Source: Paludibacteraceae bacterium
GTDB taxonomy: Bacteria > Bacteroidota > Bacteroidia > Bacteroidales > Paludibacteraceae
Direction: 5' to 3'
NCBI GenBank assembly: GCA_017962085.1
Contig: JAGCWA010000026.1
Span: 1-37,077, forward strand
DNA length: 37,077 bases
Shown here: one piece after another, positions 1 to 7,824 of the stretch
Numbering within the stretch: position 1 is the stretch's first letter
How the letters are laid out: each line of letters starts with the position of its first letter
Translations under genes and position numbers: made by a program
Notes under the pieces: model-generated
The model's database searches: none
Told to the model about the DNA's origin: nothing
The model's input: the letters and a program-made list of their open reading frames with translations, nothing else

Positions 1-4
1 ACTT

Positions 5-77
<73 letters not shown>

Positions 78-91
78 CAAATCAAAACAGG

Positions 92-119
92 CAGAACTAA
101 CGGTTCTGTCGCTTTTTTT
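92..119 (+). terminator. Hairpin plus T-run between the two tRNA genes
   Basis: CAGAAC (92-97) pairs with GTTCTG (103-108) around a 5-nt loop, and a run of seven T follows at 113-119. The T-run touches the first base of tRNA-Leu. It could terminate the tRNA-Gly transcript weakly, or simply be a spacer hairpin within a joint tRNA precursor. The stem is short and set back from the T-run, so termination is uncertain. Confidence 0.3.
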
Positions 120-206
120 GCCCAGGTGGTGGAATTGGTAGACACGCTACTTTGAGGGGGTAGTGCCGGTTTCGGCGTGTGAGTTCGAATCTCATCTTGG
201 GCACCA
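120..206 (+). tRNA. tRNA-Leu (anticodon GAG), CCA encoded
   Basis: This is a class II tRNA with a long variable arm. The acceptor GCCCAGG (120-126) pairs with CTTGGGC (196-202) with one G-U, the discriminator is A203, and CCA is encoded at 204-206. The anticodon stem CTACT/GGTAG encloses loop TTGAGGG, so the anticodon is GAG (leucine, CUC/CUU). The variable arm reads TGCCGGTTTCGGCG, and the T arm carries GTTCGAATC. Confidence 0.95.
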
Positions 207-298
207 CGAGAATCAAGCAAGATTCAGAAACAAAGCAATTCGGTTGTCTAGATCTACAATCATATTGATGTGATATAAACAAATAGGGGGACAAATAC

Positions 299-946
299 AT
301 GAAAACATTACTTTCAAAGAGGAACATTCTATTCCTTGCATTAGCAAGCACATTATTCTTTTCTTGTAAGAAAAACGACGATACAAACGACGGACGTCCT
401 GAAGAGTTGATCGACAAAGAGCACGTAGTCTTAAATGACATGTATGGTATAACAGCCACATTCCCTGTGGATCAATGGACGAACACCTACATGGACACCA
501 TGCCAACCGACCCCAGCAACTACTTCGACGGGTTCAGATACAACGCCATCTGCGCCTCATTGCTCAGCGACAACCAACAAGAAGGAGATAAGACCCCTCT
601 TTACGCCACGACCATATACTTCATGAGGTTCCACCAAACATTGGATGACAAAGAAGCTGCAGGCAACTTCATAAAGAGCTTCAAGAAGAGGATGTACGAT
701 GATTTGAAGAATTACTACTACACCGAAATCACCGAACCTGCGGACACCACCATAGGGAAAGGCAACTACACCGCCACCCACTTCACCGCACATAGAGGCA
801 ACGAAGTCAAGGAAGGTTCCGAGGATATATACCTCATATACAAGAGTCCACGGATGTACGGAGTAATCATTAAAATAGACGATGAAATGAAGGAGGCAAG
901 CACAAAGAAATGCCAAGAAATCCTTCCTACAGTAACAATCAAATAA
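299..946 (+). CDS. Small lipoprotein of unknown function
   Basis: This 215-residue protein begins with a lipoprotein signal peptide: basic start, hydrophobic core and LFFSC, with lipidated Cys23. The cysteine is followed by KKNDD, a basic/acidic run like the export signal that sends Bacteroidota lipoproteins to the cell surface; surface display is an inference. The rest is soluble, with no membrane segment and no domain I recognise. An AGGGGG tract about 9 nt before the ATG may act as a ribosome site. It stands alone downstream of the tRNAs and faces the convergent EamA gene, with a shared terminator between them. Confidence 0.8.
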   Translation: MKTLLSKRNILFLALASTLFFSCKKNDDTNDGRPEELIDKEHVVLNDMYGITATFPVDQWTNTYMDTMPTDPSNYFDGFRYNAICASLLSDNQQEGDKTPLYATTIYFMRFHQTLDDKEAAGNFIKSFKKRMYDDLKNYYYTEITEPADTTIGKGNYTATHFTAHRGNEVKEGSEDIYLIYKSPRMYGVIIKIDDEMKEASTKKCQEILPTVTIK

Positions 947-1000
947 ATAGTTCGGAAAATTAAACAACGAGCATGTCTCCCTGAGAAGGAACATGCTGTG

Positions 1001-1036
1001 AAAACGGGTGGTTCCCCTCACGGAATCGCCCGTTTT
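1001..1036. terminator. Bidirectional intrinsic terminator between convergent genes
   Basis: AAAACGGG (1001-1008) pairs with CCCGTTTT (1029-1036), and inside it TTCC (1012-1015) pairs with GGAA (1022-1025). The A-tract on one side and T-tract on the other make it usable in both directions, which fits its place between the lipoprotein gene (+) and the EamA gene (-). A second hairpin lies just upstream: AGCATGT (970-976) with ACATGCT (991-997). Confidence 0.75.
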
Positions 1037-1122
1037 ACATATTAGGCAAGGAAAGACCCGTGTCGCCAACTAACAACGTAGGACGAACAAACCTCAACGC
1101 TAAACTCTAAACTCTTAATTAT

Positions 1123-2088
1123 TCAACTCGCCTTACTCCTACTAGCGTTCACGACCGCCACGCCCACGAAGACCAGCAATGCGGCGCAGACCTTCTGCCA
1201 CGTCATCACATCCATACCCCAATAGACACCCAAACAAGCCGCCACAATAGGTTGCACGTAGGAATAGAGGCTCACAAGCGTCGGACGGATCAGACGCTGG
1301 GCGAAAGAGATGGAGAGGTATGCCAAGAATGTGGCGAAGATGACCACATAGAGGATCGAGAGCACCAAGCTCGTGGAGAACTCGCCATAGTCCAACGTGG
1401 CCAAATCCATCAGGTCGAAAGGCAAGGAGACCAGAAGGGAGAAGAGGAACATCCACTTCATGTAAGTCACCACACTATACTTATTAATGACCGGCTTAGA
1501 GATACTCAGATAGATGGAGAAGAAAAGACCGTTCAGCACCATCAGGAAGATACCCAACGGAGAAGAGGTCTCCACCCCGGAGGAGACGTTGACGGAGTTA
1601 AAAATCAGCCAAAGCACCCCCGTGAAACTCAGGGCCACACCCAAAGCCTTCTTCCAGGTGATAGGCTCCTTCAGGTAGATCGAGGCGAAGAACATCGTGA
1701 AGATAGGCGTCAGGGAAGCCACCACAGAGACGTCAAAAGGCGTGGTGATCTTAATCGCCACGAGGAAAGTGATCTGCGTAAGGAAAAGCCCCAACATAGA
1801 GGCGATGAATATGCGCAAGAGATCCTTGCGTTCCACCCGCTCCTTAGGCAAAAACAGGGAGAGCATGGAGAAGAGGATCACCGCCCCAAAGGCACGGAAA
1901 GTGAACAAACAGATCGGAGGCACCAATCCCGACTGGGCGATCAGTTTACAAGCCAATATATTAAAGCCAAAGATCAAATAGGAGGCGAAGGCGGTGGCAT
2001 GACCACACAAAACGTTCCGCATCCGACCGTCATCCGAAGAAGAAACCATAGACTGAGTGAAAAGAAGAGGGGGAGAAACGTTCTTCAC
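1123..2088 (-). CDS. EamA/DMT-superfamily inner-membrane transporter
   Basis: The protein has about ten hydrophobic segments in two five-helix halves, the EamA (drug/metabolite transporter, RhaT/YdcZ-like) fold. Typical signs are the early stretch FGFNILACKLI, SLTPIFTMFFASIYLKEPITW at the end of the first half, and YVQPIVAACLGVYWGMDVMTWQK in the second. These carriers move small organic solutes, often amino acids or nucleosides, out of or into the cell; the substrate cannot be read from sequence. The longest frame begins with GTG at 2088. ATG codons at 2049 or 2022 are also plausible, and the first helix starts only after the 2022 codon. It may be co-transcribed with the aspartate kinase gene upstream on the same strand, 56 nt away. 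Confidence 0.85.
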   Translation of the reverse strand: MKNVSPPLLFTQSMVSSSDDGRMRNVLCGHATAFASYLIFGFNILACKLIAQSGLVPPICLFTFRAFGAVILFSMLSLFLPKERVERKDLLRIFIASMLGLFLTQITFLVAIKITTPFDVSVVASLTPIFTMFFASIYLKEPITWKKALGVALSFTGVLWLIFNSVNVSSGVETSSPLGIFLMVLNGLFFSIYLSISKPVINKYSVVTYMKWMFLFSLLVSLPFDLMDLATLDYGEFSTSLVLSILYVVIFATFLAYLSISFAQRLIRPTLVSLYSYVQPIVAACLGVYWGMDVMTWQKVCAALLVFVGVAVVNASRSKAS

Positions 2089-2144
2089 CTCTCCCCCATC
2101 CTATAAGACATGTTATAAAAACTCACTGATTAAAGAGCAGATCA

Positions 2145-3536
2145 TCAACCGATCTTCTGCACGCAAAGCGCATCGTTCAGAGCGCAGATGGCAGCGGAAT
2201 AGTCCTCACGCTTCAGCACGAACTGCATGTTCACCTGGCGCAAAGACTGAGCAAAGCACTCAATGTTGATGTTATTGTCGCACAACGCCTTGGCAGCCCT
2301 GTAGAGGAAGCCCGGGTGAGCGATGTTCGTACCCATGCAGCAAACCAAGGAAACCTCCTTGACCGTCACCTGATAGAAGAGACGTTGCAACTCGTCCACC
2401 AAAGGCATGGAGCTAGGCTTGTCCCAAATCACCATCGTGATGCTGTTAGCGTTCGTCGATTTCAGGATATAGCTGACATGATGTTTCTCGAACACCTGCA
2501 TGATACGAAGGTCGAAACCAACCTCACCCACCATCATAGGATCATGGATCTCAACAGCGAGCACCTTATCCGTACCTGAGACGATCTCGATACGAGACTG
2601 CTGCGCCACATAATCCTTGGAAATCAGCGTACCCGGGTGTTCTGGCTCGAAAGTATTTTTGATACGGATATTAATGCCAGCCAACTCCAACGGTTTGGAA
2701 GCCTTCGGATGGATCGCCTCCATGCCGACGTCCGCCAATTGGTCCGCCACCATGAAGTTCGTATGACCGACAGGGATAGACTTGTCCTTACCAACCAGCT
2801 TAGGATCAGCCGAAGACAAGTGGAATTCCTTATGGATAACCGCCTCGTCCGCCTTCACCTCGACAGCGATCTTCGAGAAAGTCACCTCAGAGTAGCCACG
2901 GTCGAAGGCACGCATGATACCCTCCACACCCTTCGTGTAGCCTGTAGCCACGCAAAGCGTCTTAGAGAAATCGACACCGATAAAAGCCTTATGGATACGC
3001 TCATCGATGGTAAGCGCCTCCGAATCATCGAAACCGCAGAGGTCGATGAAGGTAGCGTCGATGCCATGATTACGAATGATATTGACCGAGTTGAAGGCAG
3101 AATGCGCCTCACCGATGGAAGAGAGGATCTCACGGGCGGCGAGGAACAAATCACGTTTGTTGACATATCCGGAAGCCACCACGCTATGCATAGCGGCGAG
3201 GTAAGACTTAGCCTTAGCGATTCTATTGATGATGAATTCGTCAGCCACCTTCTGGTCCAGTTTAATCTCCTCGTACTTACGGTTCAGAGCGATCAGCTTG
3301 CCGCAAAGTTCGTCGAGAGCCTCATTGTAGTTCTCGTCACGAAGGAATTTCACATAAATACCAGGTTCGCCCGTCTTCTTGTGCTCCAACAACCAATTCG
3401 TCACATTGTTATACGCGGAGACAACAAAGATACGATTATAAAACTCCGCGCCGGAACGCTTTCCAATGATGATGTTGTTCAAGACGTCCTTGAACTCGGA
3501 CATAGACGTTCCGCCAATTTTTTCTACCGTCAACAT
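2145..3536 (-). CDS. Aspartate kinase, ectoine-type (AskEct-like) lineage
   Basis: Aspartokinase phosphorylates L-aspartate to aspartyl-4-phosphate, the first step towards lysine, threonine, methionine and diaminopimelate. The 463-residue protein opens with VEKIGGTSMS, the amino-acid-kinase nucleotide loop. It continues with RIFVVSAYNNVTNWLLEHKK, which resembles the aspartokinases of ectoine clusters more than LysC, ThrA or MetL. The kinase domain spans roughly residues 1-310. Two ACT domains follow (about 325-385 and 395-460), suggesting amino-acid feedback control. No ectABC genes lie nearby, so a general role in the aspartate pathway is likelier than ectoine synthesis. A good Bacteroides-type promoter lies just upstream at 3561-3594. 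The assignment to the AskEct lineage is from memory of the motif, not an alignment. Confidence 0.85.
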   Translation of the reverse strand: MLTVEKIGGTSMSEFKDVLNNIIIGKRSGAEFYNRIFVVSAYNNVTNWLLEHKKTGEPGIYVKFLRDENYNEALDELCGKLIALNRKYEEIKLDQKVADEFIINRIAKAKSYLAAMHSVVASGYVNKRDLFLAAREILSSIGEAHSAFNSVNIIRNHGIDATFIDLCGFDDSEALTIDERIHKAFIGVDFSKTLCVATGYTKGVEGIMRAFDRGYSEVTFSKIAVEVKADEAVIHKEFHLSSADPKLVGKDKSIPVGHTNFMVADQLADVGMEAIHPKASKPLELAGINIRIKNTFEPEHPGTLISKDYVAQQSRIEIVSGTDKVLAVEIHDPMMVGEVGFDLRIMQVFEKHHVSYILKSTNANSITMVIWDKPSSMPLVDELQRLFYQVTVKEVSLVCCMGTNIAHPGFLYRAAKALCDNNINIECFAQSLRQVNMQFVLKREDYSAAICALNDALCVQKIG

Positions 3537-3560
3537 ATTTTAGTCATTAATTGTTTTTCG

Positions 3561-3594
3561 CAAAGATAACGAAAACTCACCATACTTATTTAAA
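3561..3594 (-). promoter_or_regulatory. Predicted promoter of the aspartate kinase gene
   Basis: On the minus strand a perfect Bacteroides -7 box TATCTTTG (3568 down to 3561) lies about 25 nt before the ATG. A TTTA (3594-3591) sits 22 nt upstream of it in place of the -33 TTTG, one mismatch and slightly long spacing. Confidence 0.55.
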
Positions 3595-3725
3595 GTAAGT
3601 TCTAAAAAATTCACCATTCACGTAAAAAAAATAGGCGATGGAAGAAAAAAGGGGAAGAACGCACCGCCACCGCAGGAAAAAAAACGCGCCTTGTGGAAAA
3701 CTTTCTAAATGCATACTAACGAATG

Positions 3726-3845
3726 CGCAAAACTTTCAATTTGTCACAAAACAGACATTCAAACACGCAAAAGGGCAAAAAACGAGGTCCATTTTCGCAC
3801 ATTCAAGCGAAAAGACTTTCAAATTGTCAAAAAACCATAAAAAAA
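3726..3845. repeat. Two imperfect direct repeats upstream of the nuo leader promoter
   Basis: ACTTTCAATTTGTCA (3732-3746) and ACTTTCAAATTGTCA (3825-3839) match at 14 of 15 positions, 93 bp apart. Similarity extends to both sides (GCGCAAAA/GCGAAAAG before, CACAAAAC/AAAAAACC after). The second copy ends about 20 bp before the -33 box at 3859, the right place for an activator or repressor site. The rest of 3595-3858 is A-rich; I see no convincing gene in it. Confidence 0.45.
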
Positions 3846-3858
3846 ACGTGGGGAATTA

Positions 3859-3890
3859 TTTGTCCAAATCAAATAACTTTTCCAATTTTG
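3859..3890 (+). promoter_or_regulatory. Predicted promoter of the nuo leader / small RNA
   Basis: TTTG (3859-3862), then exactly 20 nt, then CAATTTTG (3883-3890). This matches the Bacteroides primary-sigma pattern TTTG-N19-21-TAnnTTTG with one mismatch. Transcription should begin near 3897, just ahead of the structured element. No equally good promoter lies between the terminator at 4019-4051 and nuoA. Confidence 0.65.
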
Positions 3891-3934
3891 CGTACGTAAA
3901 ATTACGATTATACATAACAAGAAAATTCAGTGTG

Positions 3935-4042
3935 ATGAAAGCACAAGTAATCCTAAGGAAATGCTTGAAAAGCAAATCATTGGAAGCAATGGTTTGTGGA
4001 AGGTCACACTACCATGCGAAACTATACCCCCAAAAGGTATAG
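3935..4042 (+). CDS. Possible 35-residue leader peptide or small protein
   Basis: An ATG at 3935 opens a 35-codon frame (MKAQVILRKC...HAKLYPQKV) that is basic, has two cysteines and ends in a TAG inside the terminator hairpin. The promoter 45 nt upstream and the terminator at its end would suit a tiny gene or a leader peptide. Against this, there is no clear ribosome site, the ATG lies in the predicted closing stem, and the codons are not noticeably gene-like. I rate a non-coding leader as more likely. The same frame is open back to 3638, but that part has no support as coding sequence. Confidence 0.25.
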   Translation: MKAQVILRKCLKSKSLEAMVCGRSHYHAKLYPQKV

Positions 4043-4051
4043 TTTTTTTTT
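4019..4051 (+). terminator. Strong intrinsic terminator 36 nt before nuoA
   Basis: AAACTATACC (4019-4028) pairs with GGTATAGTTT (4036-4045) around a 7-nt loop, with an uninterrupted T-run to 4051. By stem quality and T-run it is among the best terminators in the window. Its position just ahead of a ten-gene operon with no obvious promoter of its own raises the question of regulated read-through. Confidence 0.85.
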
Positions 4052-4087
4052 GTCATAGAATATCAATAACAAAAACAGTTTATAACA

Positions 4088-4441
4088 ATGAGTTCAGGTG
4101 AAATTTTTATCGTCGTATTGGTGACGGCCATCATCATGGTGGTAGCCGCGCTGATCATAGGCAAGCTTTTAGCGCCTAAGTCGACCAATGCGCAAAAAGG
4201 AGAGCCGTACGAATGTGGTATCCCGACGAGAGGCACGTCGTGGATGCAGTTCAAGGTGGGCTACTACCTATTCGCCATCCTGTTCTTGATGTTCGACGTG
4301 GAGACAGTGTTGCTGTTCCCTTGGGCGACCATCATGAAATCATTGGGGACGATGGGACTAGTCAGTGTGGCGTTCTTCCTTCTCGTTCTTGTTCTCGGAT
4401 TAGCCTACGCATGGAAGAAAGGAGCATTGGAATGGAAGTAA
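4088..4441 (+). CDS. nuoA: NADH-quinone oxidoreductase subunit A
   Basis: NuoA is a small three-helix subunit of the complex I membrane arm, next to the quinone site. The 117-residue protein has its helices at about 5-29, 59-79 and 86-108. It shows the family signature [20 protein letters not shown] in the loop (Cys at the quinone-site loop) and [11 protein letters not shown] in helix 2. It is the first gene of a ten-gene operon that ends with nuoN. Its last codons overlap the start of nuoB by 10 nt. The start ATG lies 36 nt after a strong terminator. Confidence 0.97.
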   Translation: MSSGEIFIVVLVTAIIMVVAALIIGKLLAPKSTNAQKGEPYECGIPTRGTSWMQFKVGYYLFAILFLMFDVETVLLFPWATIMKSLGTMGLVSVAFFLLVLVLGLAYAWKKGALEWK

Positions 4442-5049
4442 AGAACATCAAAATAAAAAACATGAAGACGGAGGACTTCAACGACAACGAATACTTAGAG
4501 CAGTATGTTGAAGAACTCCGCGCGGGTGGTGTGAATGTGGTGGTCGGCGTATTGGACGACATCATCAATTGGGGACGGTCCAACTCCGTATGGCCGTTGA
4601 CCTTCGCCACCAGCTGTTGCGGTATCGAGTTCATGTGCGTCGGTGCCGCCCGTACCGACTTCGCCCGTTTCGGGTGGGAGGTTACGCGTAACTCACCACG
4701 TCAGGCCGACGTCATCTTCGTGGCAGGAACGATCGTGCACAAGATGGCTCCCGTGCTCAAGCGTCTATACGACCAGATGGCTGAGCCTAAGTACGTCATC
4801 GCTGTCGGCGGTTGCGCCATCAGCGGCGGACCTTTCAAGGACACCTACCATGTCGTAAACGGAGTGAACGAGATCATCCCTGTGGACGTATACGTGCCGG
4901 GATGCCCGCCAAGACCAGACGCCATGCTCTACGGCATGATGCAACTACAAAGGAAAATCAAGTTGGAGAACTTCTTCAAGCTGCCTAACAAGGGCAATGC
5001 GGAGAAGAAATCCGACGAATCAGAAAACAATACAGCAGAAAACGAGTAG
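4432..5049 (+). CDS. nuoB: NADH-quinone oxidoreductase subunit B
   Basis: NuoB carries iron-sulfur cluster N2, which passes electrons to quinone. The 205-residue protein has the tandem Cys62-Cys63 (SCCGIEF), Cys128 (GGCAISGG) and Cys158 (PGCPPRP), the four expected ligands. I chose the ATG at 4432, which overlaps the end of nuoA. The frame is open further back, but that part is the shadow of nuoA. The C-terminal tail of about 25 residues is charged and low-complexity ([10 protein letters not shown]), longer than the core fold needs. nuoCD follows after 3 nt. Confidence 0.97.
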   Translation: MEVKNIKIKNMKTEDFNDNEYLEQYVEELRAGGVNVVVGVLDDIINWGRSNSVWPLTFATSCCGIEFMCVGAARTDFARFGWEVTRNSPRQADVIFVAGTIVHKMAPVLKRLYDQMAEPKYVIAVGGCAISGGPFKDTYHVVNGVNEIIPVDVYVPGCPPRPDAMLYGMMQLQRKIKLENFFKLPNKGNAEKKSDESENNTAENE

Positions 5050-5052
5050 GAT

Positions 5053-6681
5053 ATGAAAAAGATAAAAGACATAGTTTTGTCAGTAGACTCCAGTCTCACT
5101 ATCGAAGAGCAACAATACCCTACCATCTGCGTTTCCCCTAACCAATTGAGGAAATTGGCGGAGAAATTGAAAGAGAATGGGTTCGATGTCCTGTTGAACC
5201 TGACAGGAATGGACTACAAGGAGTATTTCGGAGTGATTTACCACTTCACCTCCACCCAAGACAAGAAGGCGATGGTCGTCGTAAAGGTGAATACGCCGGA
5301 CAGGGAGAACCTCGCCATTCCGACGGTGAGCGACCTTTGGGCATCCGCCAACCTCTACGAGCGTGAGGCATACGACTTCTTCGGACTGCAATTCGTCAAC
5401 CACCCAGACCTGCGCCGCCTCTTCTTGCGGGCAGACTGGAACGGCTTCCCTTTCAGGAAAGACTACGATGCGGATCCTAAGTTGAACCCAGTTCCGCTTG
5501 TCAACCAAACAGCGGATGCGATGGAAGACCTTCCATCCATCCGATTCGACAAGGAGGGCAAACTCATTACTGAACACAAAGCGCTATTCGACAAGAACGA
5601 ATACGTGGTGAACATAGGACCTCAACACCCAGCCACCCACGGTGTGCTTCACCTGAGGGTATCGCTGGACGGTGAGATCATCAAGAAGGTGGACCCGAAC
5701 TTCGGCTACATCCACCGAGGCATCGAGAAGATGTGCGAGAGCAAGACCTACCCACAGATCCTCCAGTTGACGGAACGTCTCGACTATCTGTCAGGAACGA
5801 TGAACCGCCACGCCTTCTGCCTCTGCGTAGAAAAAGCCCTTGGCATCGAGGTGCCGAAAAGGGCGCAGGTGGTCCGCGTCATCTTCGACGAGTTGACCCG
5901 TATCGCCTCCCACTTGTTGGGATGGGGATGTATGTGCATGGATATGGGTTCCATCACCGCCTTCATCTACGGAATGCGCGACCGTGAAAAGATCATGGAC
6001 ATCTTCGAAGAGACCGGCGGCGGCCGCCTCATGGTGGGCTACAACGTCATCGGAGGATTGGCCAACGAGGTGAGTCCTAAGTTCGTGGACCAAGTCAAGG
6101 AGTTCATCCCTTACATGCGTAAGATGATCAAAGAGTACCATATCCTCTTCACCAACAACCCGATCGCGAAGGGTCGTATGGAGAACATCGGATTCCTCAC
6201 CAAGGAGACCGCCGCTTCATTGGGCGTGACGGGACCTACGGGTAGAGCCTCCGGATGGTCATGCGACGTGCGTAAGATCGAGCCATATGCGGTGTACGAC
6301 CAAGTGGACTTCCAAGAGATGCTCCGCCAAGACGGTGGCACATTCGACCGATACCTCATCCGTTTGGACGAGATCGAGCAATCCCTCCGCATCATCGAGC
6401 AACTCATCGACAATCTGCCGGACGGAGAGTTCAAGGCCAAGACCCCGGCTATCATCAAGTTGCCTGAGGGAGAGTACTACCAGCGGGTGGAGAACGCGAG
6501 GGGAGACTTCGGCGTCTACATCAACAGCAAGGGAGACAAGAACCCTTACCGCGTGAAGTTCCGCTCACCATGCATGACGCTCATCTCCGCATTGGATCCA
6601 CTCTGCAGAAACGAGAAGATCGCCGACCTCATCATGATCGGAGCTTCCTTGGACTACGTAATCCCATGTGCGGACAGATAA
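5053..6681 (+). CDS. nuoCD: Fused NADH-quinone oxidoreductase subunits C/D
   Basis: This single 542-residue protein joins NuoC (30-kDa, about 1-150) and NuoD (49-kDa, about 180-542). The NuoC half carries YEREAYDFFGLQF near residue 102 and HPDLRRLFL. The NuoD half starts at NIGPQHPATHGVLH (188-200), the quinone-pocket loop, followed by YIHRGIEKMCESKTY. The end, DLIMIGASLDYVIPCADR, keeps the family's Asp-Arg C-terminus. The C-D fusion is common in Bacteroidota and enterobacteria. With NuoB and NuoI it forms the hydrophilic connecting module; no NuoE, NuoF or NuoG accompanies it here. Confidence 0.96.
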   Translation: MKKIKDIVLSVDSSLTIEEQQYPTICVSPNQLRKLAEKLKENGFDVLLNLTGMDYKEYFGVIYHFTSTQDKKAMVVVKVNTPDRENLAIPTVSDLWASANLYEREAYDFFGLQFVNHPDLRRLFLRADWNGFPFRKDYDADPKLNPVPLVNQTADAMEDLPSIRFDKEGKLITEHKALFDKNEYVVNIGPQHPATHGVLHLRVSLDGEIIKKVDPNFGYIHRGIEKMCESKTYPQILQLTERLDYLSGTMNRHAFCLCVEKALGIEVPKRAQVVRVIFDELTRIASHLLGWGCMCMDMGSITAFIYGMRDREKIMDIFEETGGGRLMVGYNVIGGLANEVSPKFVDQVKEFIPYMRKMIKEYHILFTNNPIAKGRMENIGFLTKETAASLGVTGPTGRASGWSCDVRKIEPYAVYDQVDFQEMLRQDGGTFDRYLIRLDEIEQSLRIIEQLIDNLPDGEFKAKTPAIIKLPEGEYYQRVENARGDFGVYINSKGDKNPYRVKFRSPCMTLISALDPLCRNEKIADLIMIGASLDYVIPCADR

Positions 6682-6714
6682 TTCTTTTCACAGACAAAAT
6701 AAAGAATAAAGGAT

Positions 6715-7806
6715 ATGTTAACATTTAGTGAAATAATAAGTACAATACACGAGGGACTCACGGACGCCCTACCCGGATGGCTGGCGACGACAATCGAATA
6801 CGTCATCATAGGCGCCGCCCTGTTGGGTCTCTATTGTGTGCTTGCATTGATCCTCATCCTTTTGGAGAGAAAGATATGCGCCCGGTTCCAATGCCGAATC
6901 GGCCCTAACCGAGTAGGTCCTTGGGGATTGCTGCAGAGTGTGGCCGACATGGTCAAGATCCTTTTGAAGGAGATCATTTCGATCAAGAACACGGACAACA
7001 TCCTATTCAAGACAGCGTTGTTCCTCGCCATCGCAGGTTCGTTCTGCACATTCGGCGCATTACAGTTCGGCGACGGATTAGCCTGCATCGACTTCAACGT
7101 CGGAGTCTTCTACATCCTGGCGATCTCCTCGCTAGGCGTAGTCGGCATCCTCTTGGCGGGATGGTCCAGCAACAACAAGTACACCTTGATCGGTGCGATG
7201 CGAAGCGGTGCCCAACTCATCAGCTACGAGTTGTCGGCAGGCCTCTCCCTCATGACGATGGTCATCCTCGCAGGATCACTGAGCATCTCAGACATCATCG
7301 CCGGGCAAGGCGGTATGAACGCGGAAGGCGGATACAACACCTGGTACATCTTCCAGGCGCCAACCGCCATCATCGCCTTCATCATCTATTTGATCGCAGG
7401 ACATGCGGAGACCAACCGTGGCCCATTCGACCTTCCGGAGGCCGAGTCTGAGTTGACGGCCGGATACCACACGGAGTACTCCGGTATCCAGTTCGGATTC
7501 TTCTACTTGGCGGAATACCTGAACATGTTCATCATCGCGGGTATCGCGGCGACCGTCTTCCTCGGAGGATGGCAACCATTGCAGATCAATGCGGGATGGG
7601 CTTCCGGGTTCAACGAACTTATGGGACAGATTCCATCCTGGATCTGGTTCATGGGCAAGACCTTCGCCCTCGTGCTTCTCAGCTTATGGGTGAGATGGAC
7701 ATTCCCAAGGCTTAGGATCGACCAACTGCTCAAGCTGGAGTGGAAGATCCTCATGCCGATCAGTATATTGAACCTGCTCATCATGGCAGTGTGGGTTATA
7801 ATTTAA
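6715..7806 (+). CDS. nuoH: NADH-quinone oxidoreductase subunit H
   Basis: NuoH is the membrane subunit that forms most of the quinone chamber and links redox chemistry to the proton pumps. It has 363 residues and about eight to nine helices. Visible signatures are [20 protein letters not shown] near the first matrix loop and [20 protein letters not shown] followed by [10 protein letters not shown], the acidic quinone-site loop. The start ATG lies 33 nt after nuoCD, and nuoI follows 18 nt after its stop. Confidence 0.97.
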   Translation: MLTFSEIISTIHEGLTDALPGWLATTIEYVIIGAALLGLYCVLALILILLERKICARFQCRIGPNRVGPWGLLQSVADMVKILLKEIISIKNTDNILFKTALFLAIAGSFCTFGALQFGDGLACIDFNVGVFYILAISSLGVVGILLAGWSSNNKYTLIGAMRSGAQLISYELSAGLSLMTMVILAGSLSISDIIAGQGGMNAEGGYNTWYIFQAPTAIIAFIIYLIAGHAETNRGPFDLPEAESELTAGYHTEYSGIQFGFFYLAEYLNMFIIAGIAATVFLGGWQPLQINAGWASGFNELMGQIPSWIWFMGKTFALVLLSLWVRWTFPRLRIDQLLKLEWKILMPISILNLLIMAVWVII

Positions 7807-7824
7807 ATCTAAAGGGAAGAAAAG

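Larger units (their letters stand above)
3897..4051 (+). ncRNA. Structured RNA element ending in a strong terminator, upstream of nuoA
   Basis: About 155 nt lie between the predicted start site and the terminator T-run. AGTGTGA (3929-3935) pairs perfectly with TCACACT (4004-4010), closing a domain. Inside, CAAATCATTG (3973-3982) pairs with CAATGGTTTG (3987-3996) over ten base pairs including one U-G, around tetraloop GAAG. Smaller options are TCC/GGA at 3951-3959 and CAAG/CTTG at 3944-3967. The terminator hairpin follows 8 nt after the closing stem. This is the layout of a cis-acting leader (riboswitch or attenuator) for the nuo operon, but a free-standing small RNA of this size would look the same. 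I recognise no known RNA family. A 35-codon ORF overlaps it (see 3935-4042). Confidence 0.5.

Noticed and set aside
1252-2106. Long plus-strand frame (284 codons) antisense to the EamA gene
   Set aside because: The product is a charged, Arg/His/Gln/Glu-rich low-complexity string typical of the shadow of a membrane-protein gene; the minus-strand frame has clear EamA features.
2637-3569. Long plus-strand frame (310 codons) antisense to aspartate kinase
   Set aside because: Shadow of the kinase gene; no domain, rich in Arg, Asp and His, and no start signals.
3638-3934. Upstream part of the open frame ending at 4042
   Set aside because: Lys/Asn/His-rich translation of A-rich DNA, crossing the predicted promoter; no evidence of coding.
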